This document shows, one piece after another, positions 47,414-56,335 of a stretch of 64,000 bases of DNA (position 1 is the first letter of the stretch; the number at the start of each line of letters is the position of its first letter). The notes beneath the pieces were generated by a model. It searched no databases, was not told the DNA's origin, and worked only from the letters and a program-made list of their open reading frames with translations. The position numbers and the translations under genes are program-made. The stretch is from Streptomyces aureocirculatus (GTDB lineage Bacteria > Actinomycetota > Actinomycetes > Streptomycetales > Streptomycetaceae), in assembly GCF_000720475.1 (NCBI RefSeq), contig NZ_JOAP01000030.1, positions 39,241-103,240 on the forward strand, in the 5' to 3' direction.

Positions 47414-48790
47414 ATGACCGGAACAGCAGCGGAGTCCACCCCCGTCCCCGCTGTCCGTGTCCCGCGGCGCCGTGGCACCGAACTCGCGCTGATCGTCGTG
47501 GCCGTACTCCTGTCCGTGTACGGCTACTGCGAGGTGGGTCTGGCCCGCAGCGGCTCCGTCCCGCCCGGCGCCGCCGGTTACGGCGCCGGGCTCGGGGTGC
47601 TCGCCCTGCTCGCCCACGGGGCGGTCCGGCTGCGCGCCCCGTACGCCGACCCGCTGCTGCTCCCCATCGCCGTGCTGCTCAACGGACTCGGCCTGGTCCT
47701 GATCTACCGCCTCGACCTGGAGACGCCCGGCGACCGCGCGGCCCCCGCCCAGTTGATCTGGTCGACGGTGGGCGTCGCGCTGTTCATCGCCGTCGTGCTG
47801 CTGCTCCGCGACCACCGCGTGCTGCGCCGCTACGCCTATCTGTCGGTGGTCACGGCGCTCGTCCTCATGATCGTGCCGATCTTCTTCCCCGCGGTGAACG
47901 GCGCCCGCATCTGGATCCGGGTCGGCGGATTCTCCTTCCAGCCCGGCGAGTTCGCCAAGATCCTGCTCGCGGTCTTCTTCGCCGGCTATCTCGCGGCCAA
48001 CCGCACCGCGCTCGCGTACTCCGGCCGCACCGTCCGGCGGTTCACCCGACTGCAACTGCCCACCGGACGGGTGCTCGGCCCGATCGTGGCGATCTGGCTG
48101 CTCAGCGTCGGCGTGCTGGTCCTGGAGCGCGACCTCGGCACCTCGCTGCTGTTCTTCGGACTCTTCGTGATCCTGCTGTACGTCGCCACCGGGCGCACCG
48201 GGTGGATCGCCGTCGGCCTGCTGCTCGCGGCGGTGGGCGCGTTCGCCGTGGGCTCGCTCGAACCGCATGTGCACAGCAGGGTCCAGGACTGGCTGCACCC
48301 CTTCGCGTCCATCGAGGCCGGGCAGGGCCCGAACCAGCTCGCCCAGTCGCTGTTCGCGTTCGCGGCGGGCGGCGTGCTCGGCACCGGGCTCGGCCTCGGG
48401 CACTCCGTCCTCATCGGCTTCGCCGCCAAGTCGGACTTCATCCTGGCCACCGCGGGCGAGGAGCTCGGCCTCACCGGACTCTCGGCGATCTTCCTCCTGT
48501 ACGCCCTGCTCGTGGAGCGCGGCTACCGGGCCGGCCTTGCGCTGCGTGACCCGTTCGGGCGGCTGCTCGCGATCGGTCTCGCGTCGATCGTGGCGCTCCA
48601 GGTGTTCGTGATCGCGGGCGGCGTGACGGGCCTCATTCCGCTGACGGGCATGGCCATGCCGTTCCTGGCGCAGGGCGGGTCGTCCGTGGTCACCAACTGG
48701 ATCATCGTGGCGCTGCTCATCCGGGTCAGCGACTCGGCACGCGCCCAGCCCCCGCACGGCCCCGGCGACCAGGAGGACGGCCGCAGGTGA
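47414..48790 (+). CDS. FtsW/RodA/SpoVE family glycosyltransferase
   Basis: 458 residues with about 12 transmembrane helices; a SEDS-type peptidoglycan polymerase. Family features: NGARIWIRVGGFSFQPGEFAK, LERDLGTSLLFF, and FILATAGEELGLTG near the C-terminus. It overlaps the following class B PBP gene (GTGA), the pairing needed for SEDS-bPBP activity. Streptomyces have several such pairs; which one this is cannot be told from sequence alone. Confidence 0.93.
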   Translation: MTGTAAESTPVPAVRVPRRRGTELALIVVAVLLSVYGYCEVGLARSGSVPPGAAGYGAGLGVLALLAHGAVRLRAPYADPLLLPIAVLLNGLGLVLIYRLDLETPGDRAAPAQLIWSTVGVALFIAVVLLLRDHRVLRRYAYLSVVTALVLMIVPIFFPAVNGARIWIRVGGFSFQPGEFAKILLAVFFAGYLAANRTALAYSGRTVRRFTRLQLPTGRVLGPIVAIWLLSVGVLVLERDLGTSLLFFGLFVILLYVATGRTGWIAVGLLLAAVGAFAVGSLEPHVHSRVQDWLHPFASIEAGQGPNQLAQSLFAFAAGGVLGTGLGLGHSVLIGFAAKSDFILATAGEELGLTGLSAIFLLYALLVERGYRAGLALRDPFGRLLAIGLASIVALQVFVIAGGVTGLIPLTGMAMPFLAQGGSSVVTNWIIVALLIRVSDSARAQPPHGPGDQEDGRR

Positions 48791-50244
48791 CCAAGTACAT
48801 CCGGCGGGCCGCCGCGCTCTGCGCCCTGCTCCTGGTGGCGCTGCTCGTCAACGCCACCCGCATCCAGGTCGTCGACTCCGGGACGTACGACAGCAATCCC
48901 GCCAACCGCCGCGAGGACATCGCCCGCTACGACCAGGCGCGCGGCGACATCCTGGTCGGCGGCAGGGCCGTCACCGGCTCCCGGGACACCGGCGAGCAGC
49001 TCCGCCACGAACGCACGTACACGAACGGGCCGTTGTACGCGCCGGTGACCGGCTTCGCCTCGCAGGTGTACGGCACCACGTTCCTTGAGCACGCCGAGGA
49101 CGACCTGCTCGCGGGCACCGACCCCATGCTCGCCCCGCTGCCCCTGTGGAACGACCTGGCCCGCACCCGCAGCCCCGGCGGCAAGGTCGTCACGACCATC
49201 GAACCAGCCGCGCAGCAGGCGGCGTTCGCGGGGCTCGGCGGCAGGAAGGGGGCCGTGGCCGCCCTGGACCCGGCCACCGGCGCGGTGCTCGCCCTCGTCT
49301 CCACGCCCAGTTACGACCCCGAGCGCCTCGCGGGCACCGGCAGCGCGGTGACCGGCGCGTGGGCCGCGCTGAACGCCGACCCCGACAAGCCGATGCTCAA
49401 CCGCGCGCTCGGCCGGACCTATCCGCCGGGGTCGACGTTCAAGGTGGTGACGGCGGCCGCCGCGCTCGACGCGGGCCGGATCTCCGACCTCGACGCCGCC
49501 ACCCGGTCCCCCGATCCGTACACCCTGCCCGGCACCTCCACCAGCCTCGCCAACGAGGTCGAGGGGTGCGCGGACGCCAGCCTCCGGTACGCCTTCCAGT
49601 GGTCCTGCAACACCGTCTTCGCCAAGCTCGGCGTGGACACGGGCCAGGACGCCCTTGCGGGCACCGCGAAGGGGTTCGGCTTCGACAGGCCGGGGCCGCG
49701 GGTGCCGTCCCCTGCGGCCCGCAGCACCTTCGACACCGCCACGGACGACGCCCAGCTCGCCCTGTCCGCCATCGGCCAGTTCGACACGCGGGCCACCCCG
49801 CTGCAGATGGCGATGGTCGCGGCGGCCGTGGCGGGCGGCGGCTCGGTCAAGGCCCCCCACCTGGTGGACCGGACGACGACCGACGACGGCGACACCGTCG
49901 CCACGACTCACACGAAGACGCTCCGGCAGGCGATGAACCCGCGTACGGCGGCACAGTTGCGCGAGCTGATGACGGATGTCGTGGAGGAGGGCACCGGCAC
50001 GAACGCGGCCATCGACGGCGTGACCGTCGGCGGCAAGACGGGCACGGCCCAGCACGGCGTGGGCAACGCCGGAACCCCCTACGCCTGGTTCATCGCCTGG
50101 GCCAGGAAACCAGCGGCCGCCGAACCCTCCGTGGCCGTAGCGGTCGTCGTCGAGGACGCCGCCGCCGACCGCGCGGACATCAGCGGCGGCGGCAGCGCGG
50201 CCCCGATCGCCAAGGCGGTGATGGAGGCGACGCTCGCCTCCTAG
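48787..50244 (+). CDS. class B penicillin-binding protein (transpeptidase)
   Basis: 485 residues: N-terminal membrane anchor (about 5-24), short dimerisation region, and transpeptidase domain with the nucleophile Ser216 in GSTFK, Ser273 in SCN, and Lys417 in GGKTGTAQ. Crosslinks peptidoglycan made by the coupled SEDS protein. GTG start inside the overlap with the previous gene. Shorter than FtsI-type PBPs, with no PASTA domain. Confidence 0.94.
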   Translation: MTKYIRRAAALCALLLVALLVNATRIQVVDSGTYDSNPANRREDIARYDQARGDILVGGRAVTGSRDTGEQLRHERTYTNGPLYAPVTGFASQVYGTTFLEHAEDDLLAGTDPMLAPLPLWNDLARTRSPGGKVVTTIEPAAQQAAFAGLGGRKGAVAALDPATGAVLALVSTPSYDPERLAGTGSAVTGAWAALNADPDKPMLNRALGRTYPPGSTFKVVTAAAALDAGRISDLDAATRSPDPYTLPGTSTSLANEVEGCADASLRYAFQWSCNTVFAKLGVDTGQDALAGTAKGFGFDRPGPRVPSPAARSTFDTATDDAQLALSAIGQFDTRATPLQMAMVAAAVAGGGSVKAPHLVDRTTTDDGDTVATTHTKTLRQAMNPRTAAQLRELMTDVVEEGTGTNAAIDGVTVGGKTGTAQHGVGNAGTPYAWFIAWARKPAAAEPSVAVAVVVEDAAADRADISGGGSAAPIAKAVMEATLAS

Positions 50245-50367
50245 CCGCCGGACGGCCCGTGCCGCCGGGCCTGGCCGCCGCGCCCGCTGGTCATCGTGCC
50301 CGCTGGTCGCCGCTCCCGCTGGACGCCGCGCCCGCTGAACGCCGCCCCTGACTGGTCGCCATGCCTG

Positions 50368-50860
50368 CTAGTCCCCGAGCTGCGCCGTGGTGTTCGCCCC
50401 GTCGATCGCCTCCCTGACGATGTCGGCGTGCCCGGCGTGCTGTGCCGTCTCGCGCAGCAGGCGCAGCACGATCCGCCGCACCGGCCAGCGCGGGACGACG
50501 CCGGGTTCCCAGGGTGCCTCGGGCAGCGGCACGACGCGGTCGAGCCCGACGCGCTCCACGGCCTCGTCGGTGGCGCGCGGCCTCCTCGTACGCGGCGAGG
50601 AGAGCGGTCGCGCTCACGCCGGGCGGCGACTCGTACTGCTCCATGTCGAACATGCCGGGCGGTGTCCCGCCGGTGCCGCTGCTCAGGACGTGTGTCCAGG
50701 AGCGCTCGCCCCGCGTGAGGTGGTTGACGATGCCGCCGAGCGTCAGTTCGCTGACCGTGGCGCGGGCGGCGAGCTGATCGTCGGTCAGGCCGCGCAGGGT
50801 GATGCGGAGGGTGTCGCGCTGCTCGCGCAGGGCGGTGAGCAGTTCCTGGGTTTCGGTCAT
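50368..50860 (-). pseudogene. DinB-family gene with a frameshift
   Basis: The N-terminal half (MTETQELLTALREQRDTL; IVNHLTRGERSWTHVL; AAYEEAAR) reads in one frame to about 50577. The matching C-terminal half (ERVGLDRVVPLPEAPWEPG; RETAQHAGHADIVREAIDGA) continues in another frame and stops at 50368. The shift lies within GCGCGCCACCGACG (minus strand), where one extra base or two missing bases explain it. Without it the product would be about 163 residues. Real decay and sequencing error are both possible. Confidence 0.75.
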
Positions 50861-50917
50861 ACGGCCACGGTAGAACGCAACTAGGCCACATCTTGACCTA
50901 GTTGACGCTCCCTGAGC

Positions 50918-52072
50918 TCACGCGCTCCCCGCGCTCCCCGCGCCGTCTGCCGCGCCCGACGCGATGGTCGCGGAGACCTCCGCGACCCGATCGCGCTCCT
51001 CCGCGGCGAAGCGTTCCGCGTCCAGCTTCTCCGCGATCTCCTCGTCCTGTGCCATCAGCCGGTCGAGGTTGGAGTCACCCATCTCGAACACACCCATGTC
51101 GACGTACGCCTGCTGGAGCCGCTTGCCCCACAGGCCGATGTCCTTGACGCAGGGCACGATGCGGCTGAAGAGGAGCTGCCGGAAGAGCTGGAGGTACTCG
51201 GAGCGTTCGCTGCACTCCTCGGCGTCCCGTTGGGGGATGCCGAAGTTCTCCAGGACCTCCACGCCGCGCAGCCGGTCGCGCATCAGGTAGCAGCCCTCGA
51301 TGACGAACTCCTCGCGCTCGCGCAGTTCGGCGTCGCTGAGCTGCTTGTAGTAGTCCCGCAGCGCCATCCGCCCGAAGGCCACGTGCCGGGCCTCGTCCTG
51401 CATGACGTACGCGAGGATCTGCTGGGGCAGCGGCTTGTCGGTGGTGTCGCGGATCATGCCGAAGGCGGCGAGGGCGAGACCTTCGATGAGGACCTGCATG
51501 CCCAGATAGGGCATGTCCCAGCGGGAGTCGCGCAAGGTGTCGCCGAGCAGCGCCTGGAGGTTGTCGTTGACCGGGTAGAGCATGCCGATCTTCTCGTGCA
51601 GGAAGCGGCCGTAGATCTCCGCGTGCCGGGCCTCGTCCATGGTCTGGGTGGCGGAGTAGAGCTTCGCGTCCAGGTCAGGCACGGACTCCACGATGCGCGC
51701 GGCGCACACCATCGCGCCCTGCTCGCCGTGCAGGAATTGGCTGAACTGCCAGGAGGCGTAGTGCTTGCGCAGCTCACCGCGCTCGGCCGCGGACATCAGG
51801 TCCCAGTAACGGGTGCCGTGGATCGACATGGCCTCGTCGGGGGTGCCGAGCGGGTCGAGGGGGTCCACCTCCAGGCCCCAGTCGATGCGCGTGGCGCCGT
51901 CCCACTGCTTGTCCTTGCCCTTCTGGTAGAGCTTGAGGAGGCGTTCGCGGCCTTGGTCGTACTCCCAACTGAAGCGGGCGGCGCCCGTCGCGGGCACCTC
52001 CCAGGCGAGGGGGTCCCGGCCGGGGACGCCCTGGTCGTGACCGGCCTTGACGTACAGATCGCGCGTAGACAC
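50918..52072 (-). CDS. R2-like / ferritin-like diiron protein
   Basis: 384 residues, helical. Carboxylate diiron ligands are visible as Glu in HGEQGAMV, ExxH in MDEARHAEIYG (about 150), Glu in LIEGLALAAFG and ExxH in QDEARHVAFGR (about 232). The set resembles ribonucleotide reductase R2-like oxidases and acyl-ACP desaturase relatives rather than a true R2. GTG at 52072 with GAGGAG seven bases upstream. Divergent from an AurF-like oxygenase. Substrate unknown. Confidence 0.82.
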   Translation of the reverse strand: MSTRDLYVKAGHDQGVPGRDPLAWEVPATGAARFSWEYDQGRERLLKLYQKGKDKQWDGATRIDWGLEVDPLDPLGTPDEAMSIHGTRYWDLMSAAERGELRKHYASWQFSQFLHGEQGAMVCAARIVESVPDLDAKLYSATQTMDEARHAEIYGRFLHEKIGMLYPVNDNLQALLGDTLRDSRWDMPYLGMQVLIEGLALAAFGMIRDTTDKPLPQQILAYVMQDEARHVAFGRMALRDYYKQLSDAELREREEFVIEGCYLMRDRLRGVEVLENFGIPQRDAEECSERSEYLQLFRQLLFSRIVPCVKDIGLWGKRLQQAYVDMGVFEMGDSNLDRLMAQDEEIAEKLDAERFAAEERDRVAEVSATIASGAADGAGSAGSA

Positions 52073-52272
52073 TGGCGACTCCTCGCGAGTCTCGGCGGCC
52101 CCCGCTGCCGCGCAACCGTCCCACAGGGGTTGCTCCTTCGCAGGCTCACACGGTGATGGATGCCGGGTCAACAAGTCGCGCACAAGGGATTGACGGCCTT
52201 GCTGACAAGCAGTCTCATAAGACGTGACCCCCGGTAACCCGCTTGAGAGAGCACACGAGAGCAGGAGATCTC
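52073..52272. promoter_or_regulatory. divergent promoter region of the two diiron genes
   Basis: 200 bases between divergent starts. TTGACG at about 52187 followed by TCTCAT about 17 bases on is a weak promoter toward the AurF-like gene, and CTTG-CTGA-CAAG within the spacer is a small inverted repeat. A shared regulator, such as the TetR protein encoded downstream, is plausible. Confidence 0.35.
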
Positions 52273-53211
52273 ATGACGACCGTGGCCGAAGACAGCGAAC
52301 TTGCGGGTCTGCGGGACGCGCTCGGCCTGCTCAAGGACCGCGAGCAGGTGGCCCAGCGCCTGCTCGAGTCGTCCGCCAGGCACTCCTTCGACCCCGACAA
52401 GGAGCTCGACTGGGACGCCCCCGTCGAGGACGGCAAGTGGTTCTGGCCGCCGGAGCTCGTCTCGCTCTACGACACCCCGCTGTGGAGGCGGATGTCCGAG
52501 GAACAGCGCATGGACCTCGCCCGGCACGAGGCGGCCTCACTGGCCTCGCTGGGCATATGGTTCGAGATCATCCTGATGCAACTGCTTGTACGGCACATCT
52601 ACGACAAGTCCGTGACCAGCGCGCATGTGCGGTACGCCCTCACGGAGATAGCCGACGAGTGCCGCCACTCGATGATGTTCGCCCGCATGATCCAGAAGGG
52701 CGGGGCGCCGACGTACCCCGTCACCAGGCTGAACCACAACCTGGCCCGCGTGCTCAAGACCGTCTCCACCACCCCCGGCTCCTTCGCCTGCACCCTGCTC
52801 GGTGAGGAGATCCTCGACTGGATGCAGCGCCTGACGTTCCCGGACGAGCGGGTGCAGACCCTCGTCCGCGGTGTCACCCGCATCCACGTCGTGGAGGAGG
52901 CCCGCCATGTCCGTTACGCCCGTGAGGAGTTGCGGCGGCAGATGGTGACCGCACCGCGCTGGGAGCGGGAGCTGACCCGCGTCAGCAGCGGTGAGGCGGC
53001 CCGCGTCTTCTCCCTCGCCTTCGTCAACCCCAAGGTCTACACGGACGTCGGCCTCGACCGGCGCGAGGCCCTGGCCCAGGTCAAGGCGAGCGGCCACCGG
53101 CGCGAGGTGATGCAGTCCGGCGCCAAGCGTCTGACGGACTTCCTGGACGACATCGGCGTGATGCGCGGGGTGGGGCGACGGCTGTGGAAGTCCTCGGGCC
53201 TGCTCGCCTGA
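52273..53211 (+). CDS. AurF-like diiron oxygenase
   Basis: 312 residues of the AurF family (p-aminobenzoate N-oxygenase type, diiron). Ligand motifs: Glu in ADECRHSMMFARM (about 130), LGEEILDWMQR (about 177) and VVEEARHVRYAREEL (about 212). AurF-like proteins oxidise amines or fatty substrates with O2 and need an electron donor, not visible here. ATG at 52273 has AGGAG six bases upstream. Paired divergently with an R2-like diiron protein. Confidence 0.85.
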   Translation: MTTVAEDSELAGLRDALGLLKDREQVAQRLLESSARHSFDPDKELDWDAPVEDGKWFWPPELVSLYDTPLWRRMSEEQRMDLARHEAASLASLGIWFEIILMQLLVRHIYDKSVTSAHVRYALTEIADECRHSMMFARMIQKGGAPTYPVTRLNHNLARVLKTVSTTPGSFACTLLGEEILDWMQRLTFPDERVQTLVRGVTRIHVVEEARHVRYAREELRRQMVTAPRWERELTRVSSGEAARVFSLAFVNPKVYTDVGLDRREALAQVKASGHRREVMQSGAKRLTDFLDDIGVMRGVGRRLWKSSGLLA

Positions 53212-53236
53212 GCGGCCGGGCCCTCGGCGCACCTGC

Positions 53237-53401
53237 GTCTCCGGAGGCCGCCGCCGCGAACGGCTCTCCGTCTCCGGAGGCCGCCCCCGCGACTGGTTCT
53301 CCGTCTCCGGAGGCCGCCGCCGCGACTGGTTCTCCGTCTCCGGAGGCCGCCGCCGCGACCGGTTCTCCGTCTCCGGAGGCCGTCCTCGCGACCGGTTCTC
53401 C
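53237..53401. repeat. five 33-bp tandem repeats
   Basis: Five head-to-tail copies of a 33-bp unit starting GTCTCCGGAGGCCGCC and ending GGTTCTCC, with few changes between copies. Each copy contains the palindrome CTCCGGAG. The array begins 26 bases after the AurF-like gene and ends 28 bases before the TetR start; in the TetR frame it would read as 11-residue SPEAAAATGSP repeats. Confidence 0.9.
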
Positions 53402-53429
53402 GTACGAAATCACGGTTACGCTGCGGGAC

Positions 53430-54161
53430 ATGACCCAAGCCGTCGGCCCCACCCGCGCGTACCGGCGCCTCAGCGTCGAGGAGCGGCGCAGCCAGCTCCT
53501 CGACGCCGCCCTGAATCTCTTCGCGCACCGTGCGCCCGAGGAGGTCTCGCTCGACGACGTCGCGGAGGCGGCCGGGGTGTCGCGGCCACTGGTGTACCGC
53601 TACTTCCCGGGCGGCAAGCAGCAGTTGTACGAAGCGGCGCTGCGCACGGCCGCCGACGAGCTGGAGCAGTGCTTCGCCGAACCGCAGGACGGCCCGCTGA
53701 CCCGGCGCCTCGGCCGTGCCCTCGACCGCTACCTCGCGTTCGTCGACCAGCACGACGCCGGGTTCAGCGCGCTGCTGCACGGCGGCAGCGTCGTGGAGAC
53801 CTCGCGCACGACCGCGATCGTCGACGGGGTGCGCCGGGCCGCCGCCGAGCACATCCTCGCCCACATGGAGCTGCCCGAGCCGCCGGGGCCGCGGCTGCGG
53901 ATGACCGTCCGGATGTGGATCACGGCCGTCGAGGCAGCCTCCCTGATCTGGCTCGACGAGGACAAGCAGCCGCCCCTCGACGAGCTGCGGGACTGGCTGG
54001 TCGAACAGTTCGTCGCCCAGATCGCCGCCACCGCGGGACGCGACCCGCAGACCGCCGCCGTGGCCGTCCGCGCCCTGTCCATGGAGAGCGCGGAGGGGGC
54101 CGTGGGGGAGCTGGTCCGTCGGGTGCTTCCTGTGGTGGCGGAGGCCGCGCACCTGCTGTGA
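53430..54161 (+). CDS. TetR-family regulator
   Basis: 243 residues: helix-turn-helix (about 15-65; RRSQLLDAALNLFAHRAPEE, then GVSRPLVYRYFPGGKQQLY) and a helical ligand domain. ATG at 53430 starts just before the family-typical region; a GTG at 53184 in the same frame would add 82 residues made mostly of the 33-bp repeats and is considered less likely, though the ribosome site at 53430 is weak. Probably controls the diiron genes. Confidence 0.85.
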   Translation: MTQAVGPTRAYRRLSVEERRSQLLDAALNLFAHRAPEEVSLDDVAEAAGVSRPLVYRYFPGGKQQLYEAALRTAADELEQCFAEPQDGPLTRRLGRALDRYLAFVDQHDAGFSALLHGGSVVETSRTTAIVDGVRRAAAEHILAHMELPEPPGPRLRMTVRMWITAVEAASLIWLDEDKQPPLDELRDWLVEQFVAQIAATAGRDPQTAAVAVRALSMESAEGAVGELVRRVLPVVAEAAHLL

Positions 54162-54267
54162 GGGGCCGCGGGGCGGGGCGGTGATCCCGCGGGGCGGCGC
54201 GGGGCGGTGATGCCGCGGGGCGGGGCGGTGACGGGATGCTGCGGTGGGGGCGGGTGACACTGGTGCC
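54162..54267. repeat. GC-rich near-repeats after tetR
   Basis: GGGGCGGTGAT and CCGCGGGGCGG units recur four or five times in 80 bases between the TetR gene and the next small gene. Simple low complexity; no other signal seen. Confidence 0.5.
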
Positions 54268-54582
54268 GTGAAGAGTGAAGACACCCCCTTCGTGGGCGGG
54301 CCCCTCGACGGCCGCGTGCTCCCGGTCCTGCTCGGCCCGACCGGGCACCCGCCGAAGGTCTACCGCGTGCCCGTCCCTGACGACGCGGGCGGCGACCCCA
54401 CGGTCCTCGTGTACCGGCGGGTGCCCGCCGGTCCCGCCCGGCGCTTCGGGCTGCACCCCAACTGGCGGTACGAGTACGACGCCGAGGGCCGCGGGGGCGG
54501 GGGCCGCGGGGGCGGGGGTGGCCTCCGTGACCTGAAGTGGCCGTGGTCGAAGTCGGGGTCCGGACGGTATCCGGGCTCCTAG
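54268..54582 (+). CDS. hypothetical protein
   Basis: 104 residues. A conserved-looking N-terminal part ([39 protein letters not shown]) is followed by a Gly/Arg run (about 75-88) and a Trp/Lys/Ser tail. GTG at 54268 starts close to the [13 protein letters not shown] segment, which I have the impression is widespread in Streptomyces small proteins, but I cannot name a family. Confidence 0.5.
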   Translation: MKSEDTPFVGGPLDGRVLPVLLGPTGHPPKVYRVPVPDDAGGDPTVLVYRRVPAGPARRFGLHPNWRYEYDAEGRGGGGRGGGGGLRDLKWPWSKSGSGRYPGS

Positions 54583-54616
54583 CCTGGTGCGGGCGCCGAG
54601 GTCGGTTGTGGGGCGG

Positions 54617-54717
54617 GGCCGCGGTGGTATGTCCGTGCTCGCGGATCTGGTGCCGGACGTCGGTCCTTGCCGTCCGCTGGGGTGAAGGGCGCTGCGCTCG
54701 GACATACCACCACGGCC
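54617..54717. repeat. 19-bp inverted repeat with 63-base loop
   Basis: GGCCGCGGTGGTATGTCCG (54617-54635) is complementary, with one mismatch, to 54699-54717. The arms contain ATGTCC/GGACAT, less GC-rich than the surroundings. May be a long-loop terminator, an RNA structure or the ends of a small mobile element. Confidence 0.7.
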
Positions 54718-55178
54718 CCTCCGGTCGGTTCTGCGGCTGGCGGTCCGGTGGGGGCTGGTCCAGTGGGGGCGGTTCTACGGCTCGCGGTCCAGTTAGGGGC
54801 TGGTCCGGTGAGGTCGGTTCTGCGGCTGGCGGTCCGGTGGGGGCCGGCCCGGTGGGGGCTTGGTCCGGTGGAGTCGGTTCTGCGGCTGGCGGTCCGGTGC
54901 GGGCTGGTCCAGTGGGGGCTTGGTCCGGTGGGGTCGGTTCTGCGGCTGACGGTCCGGTGGGGGCTGGTCCGGTGGGGTCGGTTCTGCGGCTCGCGGTCCG
55001 GTGAGGGGCGGTCCGGCGGGAGTGGTTCGGTGGGGGTGGTCGCAAGGCGGCGCGCCGGGGTTTCCTGGACGAGTGACCTCATTGCGCCGACCGCCGACCG
55101 CCGGCGGGCGGACCCCGCGGGACGGGCCGATGCTCACGGTGCGCGGCGGACGGCCCGCCGCGCACCGGAGGTGATGTC
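54718..55178. repeat. array of 43-60 bp repeats
   Basis: Six copies of a unit beginning TCGGTTCTGCGGCTGGCGG followed by TCCGGTGGGGGCTGGTCC occupy about 54722-55045; some carry an extra CTTGGTCCGGTGGGG block of 15-16 bases. The rest of the gap up to 55178 leads into the NlpC/P60 gene and includes its GGAGGTGA ribosome site. Minus-strand frames across it (PPDRQPQNRPHRT) are repeat by-products. Confidence 0.8.
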
Positions 55179-56315
55179 GTGTCAGGAAGGTTGCTGCGCT
55201 GGGTGTGCACCGGGTCCGCGCTCTCCGCGCTGGTCACGGCCGCGCCCCTGGCCCCGTACCCGGCGCACGCGGTGCCGGGTCCCGGTCAGCGCCCCGTCGC
55301 CGAACTCCTGACGGACCTCCAGCGCCTCTACCGGCAGGCCGAGGAGTCCACCGAGCAGTACAACGCCGCCGAGGAGCAGCTCAAGGACAAGCGCCGCGAG
55401 GTCGCCGAACTCAACCGGGGCCTCGCGCGGGCGCGGGCGGCCGCGCACGACGGCAGGGCGGCGGCGGGCCGCCTCGCCCGCCAGCAGTACCAGAACGGCA
55501 CCGTGGAGTTCTCCCCCTACGTCCGCCTGCTGCTCGCCCGCAACCCGCAGGGCGCCCTCGACCAGCGGCACGTGCTGCACCGCGCGGGCGCCGAGCGGGC
55601 CGCCACCGTCACGCGGCTCGTCGAGGGCGCGCGGAAGGCCGACGGCCTGGCGGGCGCGGCCCGGCGGGCCCTGGCCGCGCAGGAGTCGCTCACGCAGCGG
55701 CAGAAGTCCGCCCGCAACAAGGTGCACGCGCGGCTGCGCGAGGTCGAGGGGCTGCTCGCCGCCCTCAGCGCCGACGAGCTGGCCGCCCTGCGGCGGGCCG
55801 AGGAGCGGGGCGCCGAGCGGGCGCAGCGCACGCTCGTGGCGTCAGGGGCGCTCGGTCCCGCCGGGGCGGGGCGGGCGCCGTCCGCACGCGGGGCGCGGGC
55901 GCTCCGCTACGCCGTCAAGCAGATCGGGAAGCCGTACGCGTGGGGGGCGGAGGGGCCTTCGGCCTTCGACTGCTCCGGCCTCACCCAGCGGGCCTGGGGG
56001 GTGGCGGGACGGGGGATCCCGCGGACCAGTCAGCAGCAGTGGGCGCGGTTGCCGCGCGTTCCCCTGCGTAAGCTCCGCCCCGGTGACCTGGTCGTCTACT
56101 TCCCCAAGGCCACCCATGTCGCCCTCTACCTCGGCGGCGGCAAGGTCGTCCACGCCCCCCGCCCCGGCACCCGCGTCAAGGTCTCCCCCCTCGCCTCGAA
56201 CCCCGTCCTCGGCGCGGTGCGGCCCGATCCCCGGGCGGCCTCGGTGTCCGGGTACCGGCCGCCCCGGCTGCCCGCGGGCGCTACGCGCGGGGCGGATGGG
56301 GGGTGGGCGGGGTAG
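55179..56315 (+). CDS. NlpC/P60 family peptidoglycan endopeptidase
   Basis: 378 residues, secreted. Signal peptide (1 to about 31, AHA cleavage), a long coiled-coil region (about 40-215, rich in Ala/Arg/Glu), and a C40 peptidase domain (about 240-350) with catalytic Cys in AFDCSGLTQ, His in ATHVALYLG and a third polar His in VVHAPRPG. It cleaves peptide stems in the wall. GTG start with GGAGG seven bases upstream. Coiled-coil NlpC/P60 proteins in actinobacteria act in growth and sporulation. Confidence 0.93.
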   Translation: MSGRLLRWVCTGSALSALVTAAPLAPYPAHAVPGPGQRPVAELLTDLQRLYRQAEESTEQYNAAEEQLKDKRREVAELNRGLARARAAAHDGRAAAGRLARQQYQNGTVEFSPYVRLLLARNPQGALDQRHVLHRAGAERAATVTRLVEGARKADGLAGAARRALAAQESLTQRQKSARNKVHARLREVEGLLAALSADELAALRRAEERGAERAQRTLVASGALGPAGAGRAPSARGARALRYAVKQIGKPYAWGAEGPSAFDCSGLTQRAWGVAGRGIPRTSQQQWARLPRVPLRKLRPGDLVVYFPKATHVALYLGGGKVVHAPRPGTRVKVSPLASNPVLGAVRPDPRAASVSGYRPPRLPAGATRGADGGWAG

Positions 56316-56335
56316 GCCCTGCCGGGGCGCTGTCC

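Noticed and set aside
53184..53429. N-terminal extension of the TetR protein through the 33-bp repeats
   Set aside because: It begins inside the AurF-like gene and encodes only repeats; the family-typical protein begins near 53430. Kept as an alternative in the feature text.
53729..55137. minus-strand frames with PPDRQPQNRPHRT repeats
   Set aside because: They arise from translating the 43-60 bp array on its reverse strand; overlapping frames are equally open and none has a ribosome site or domain.
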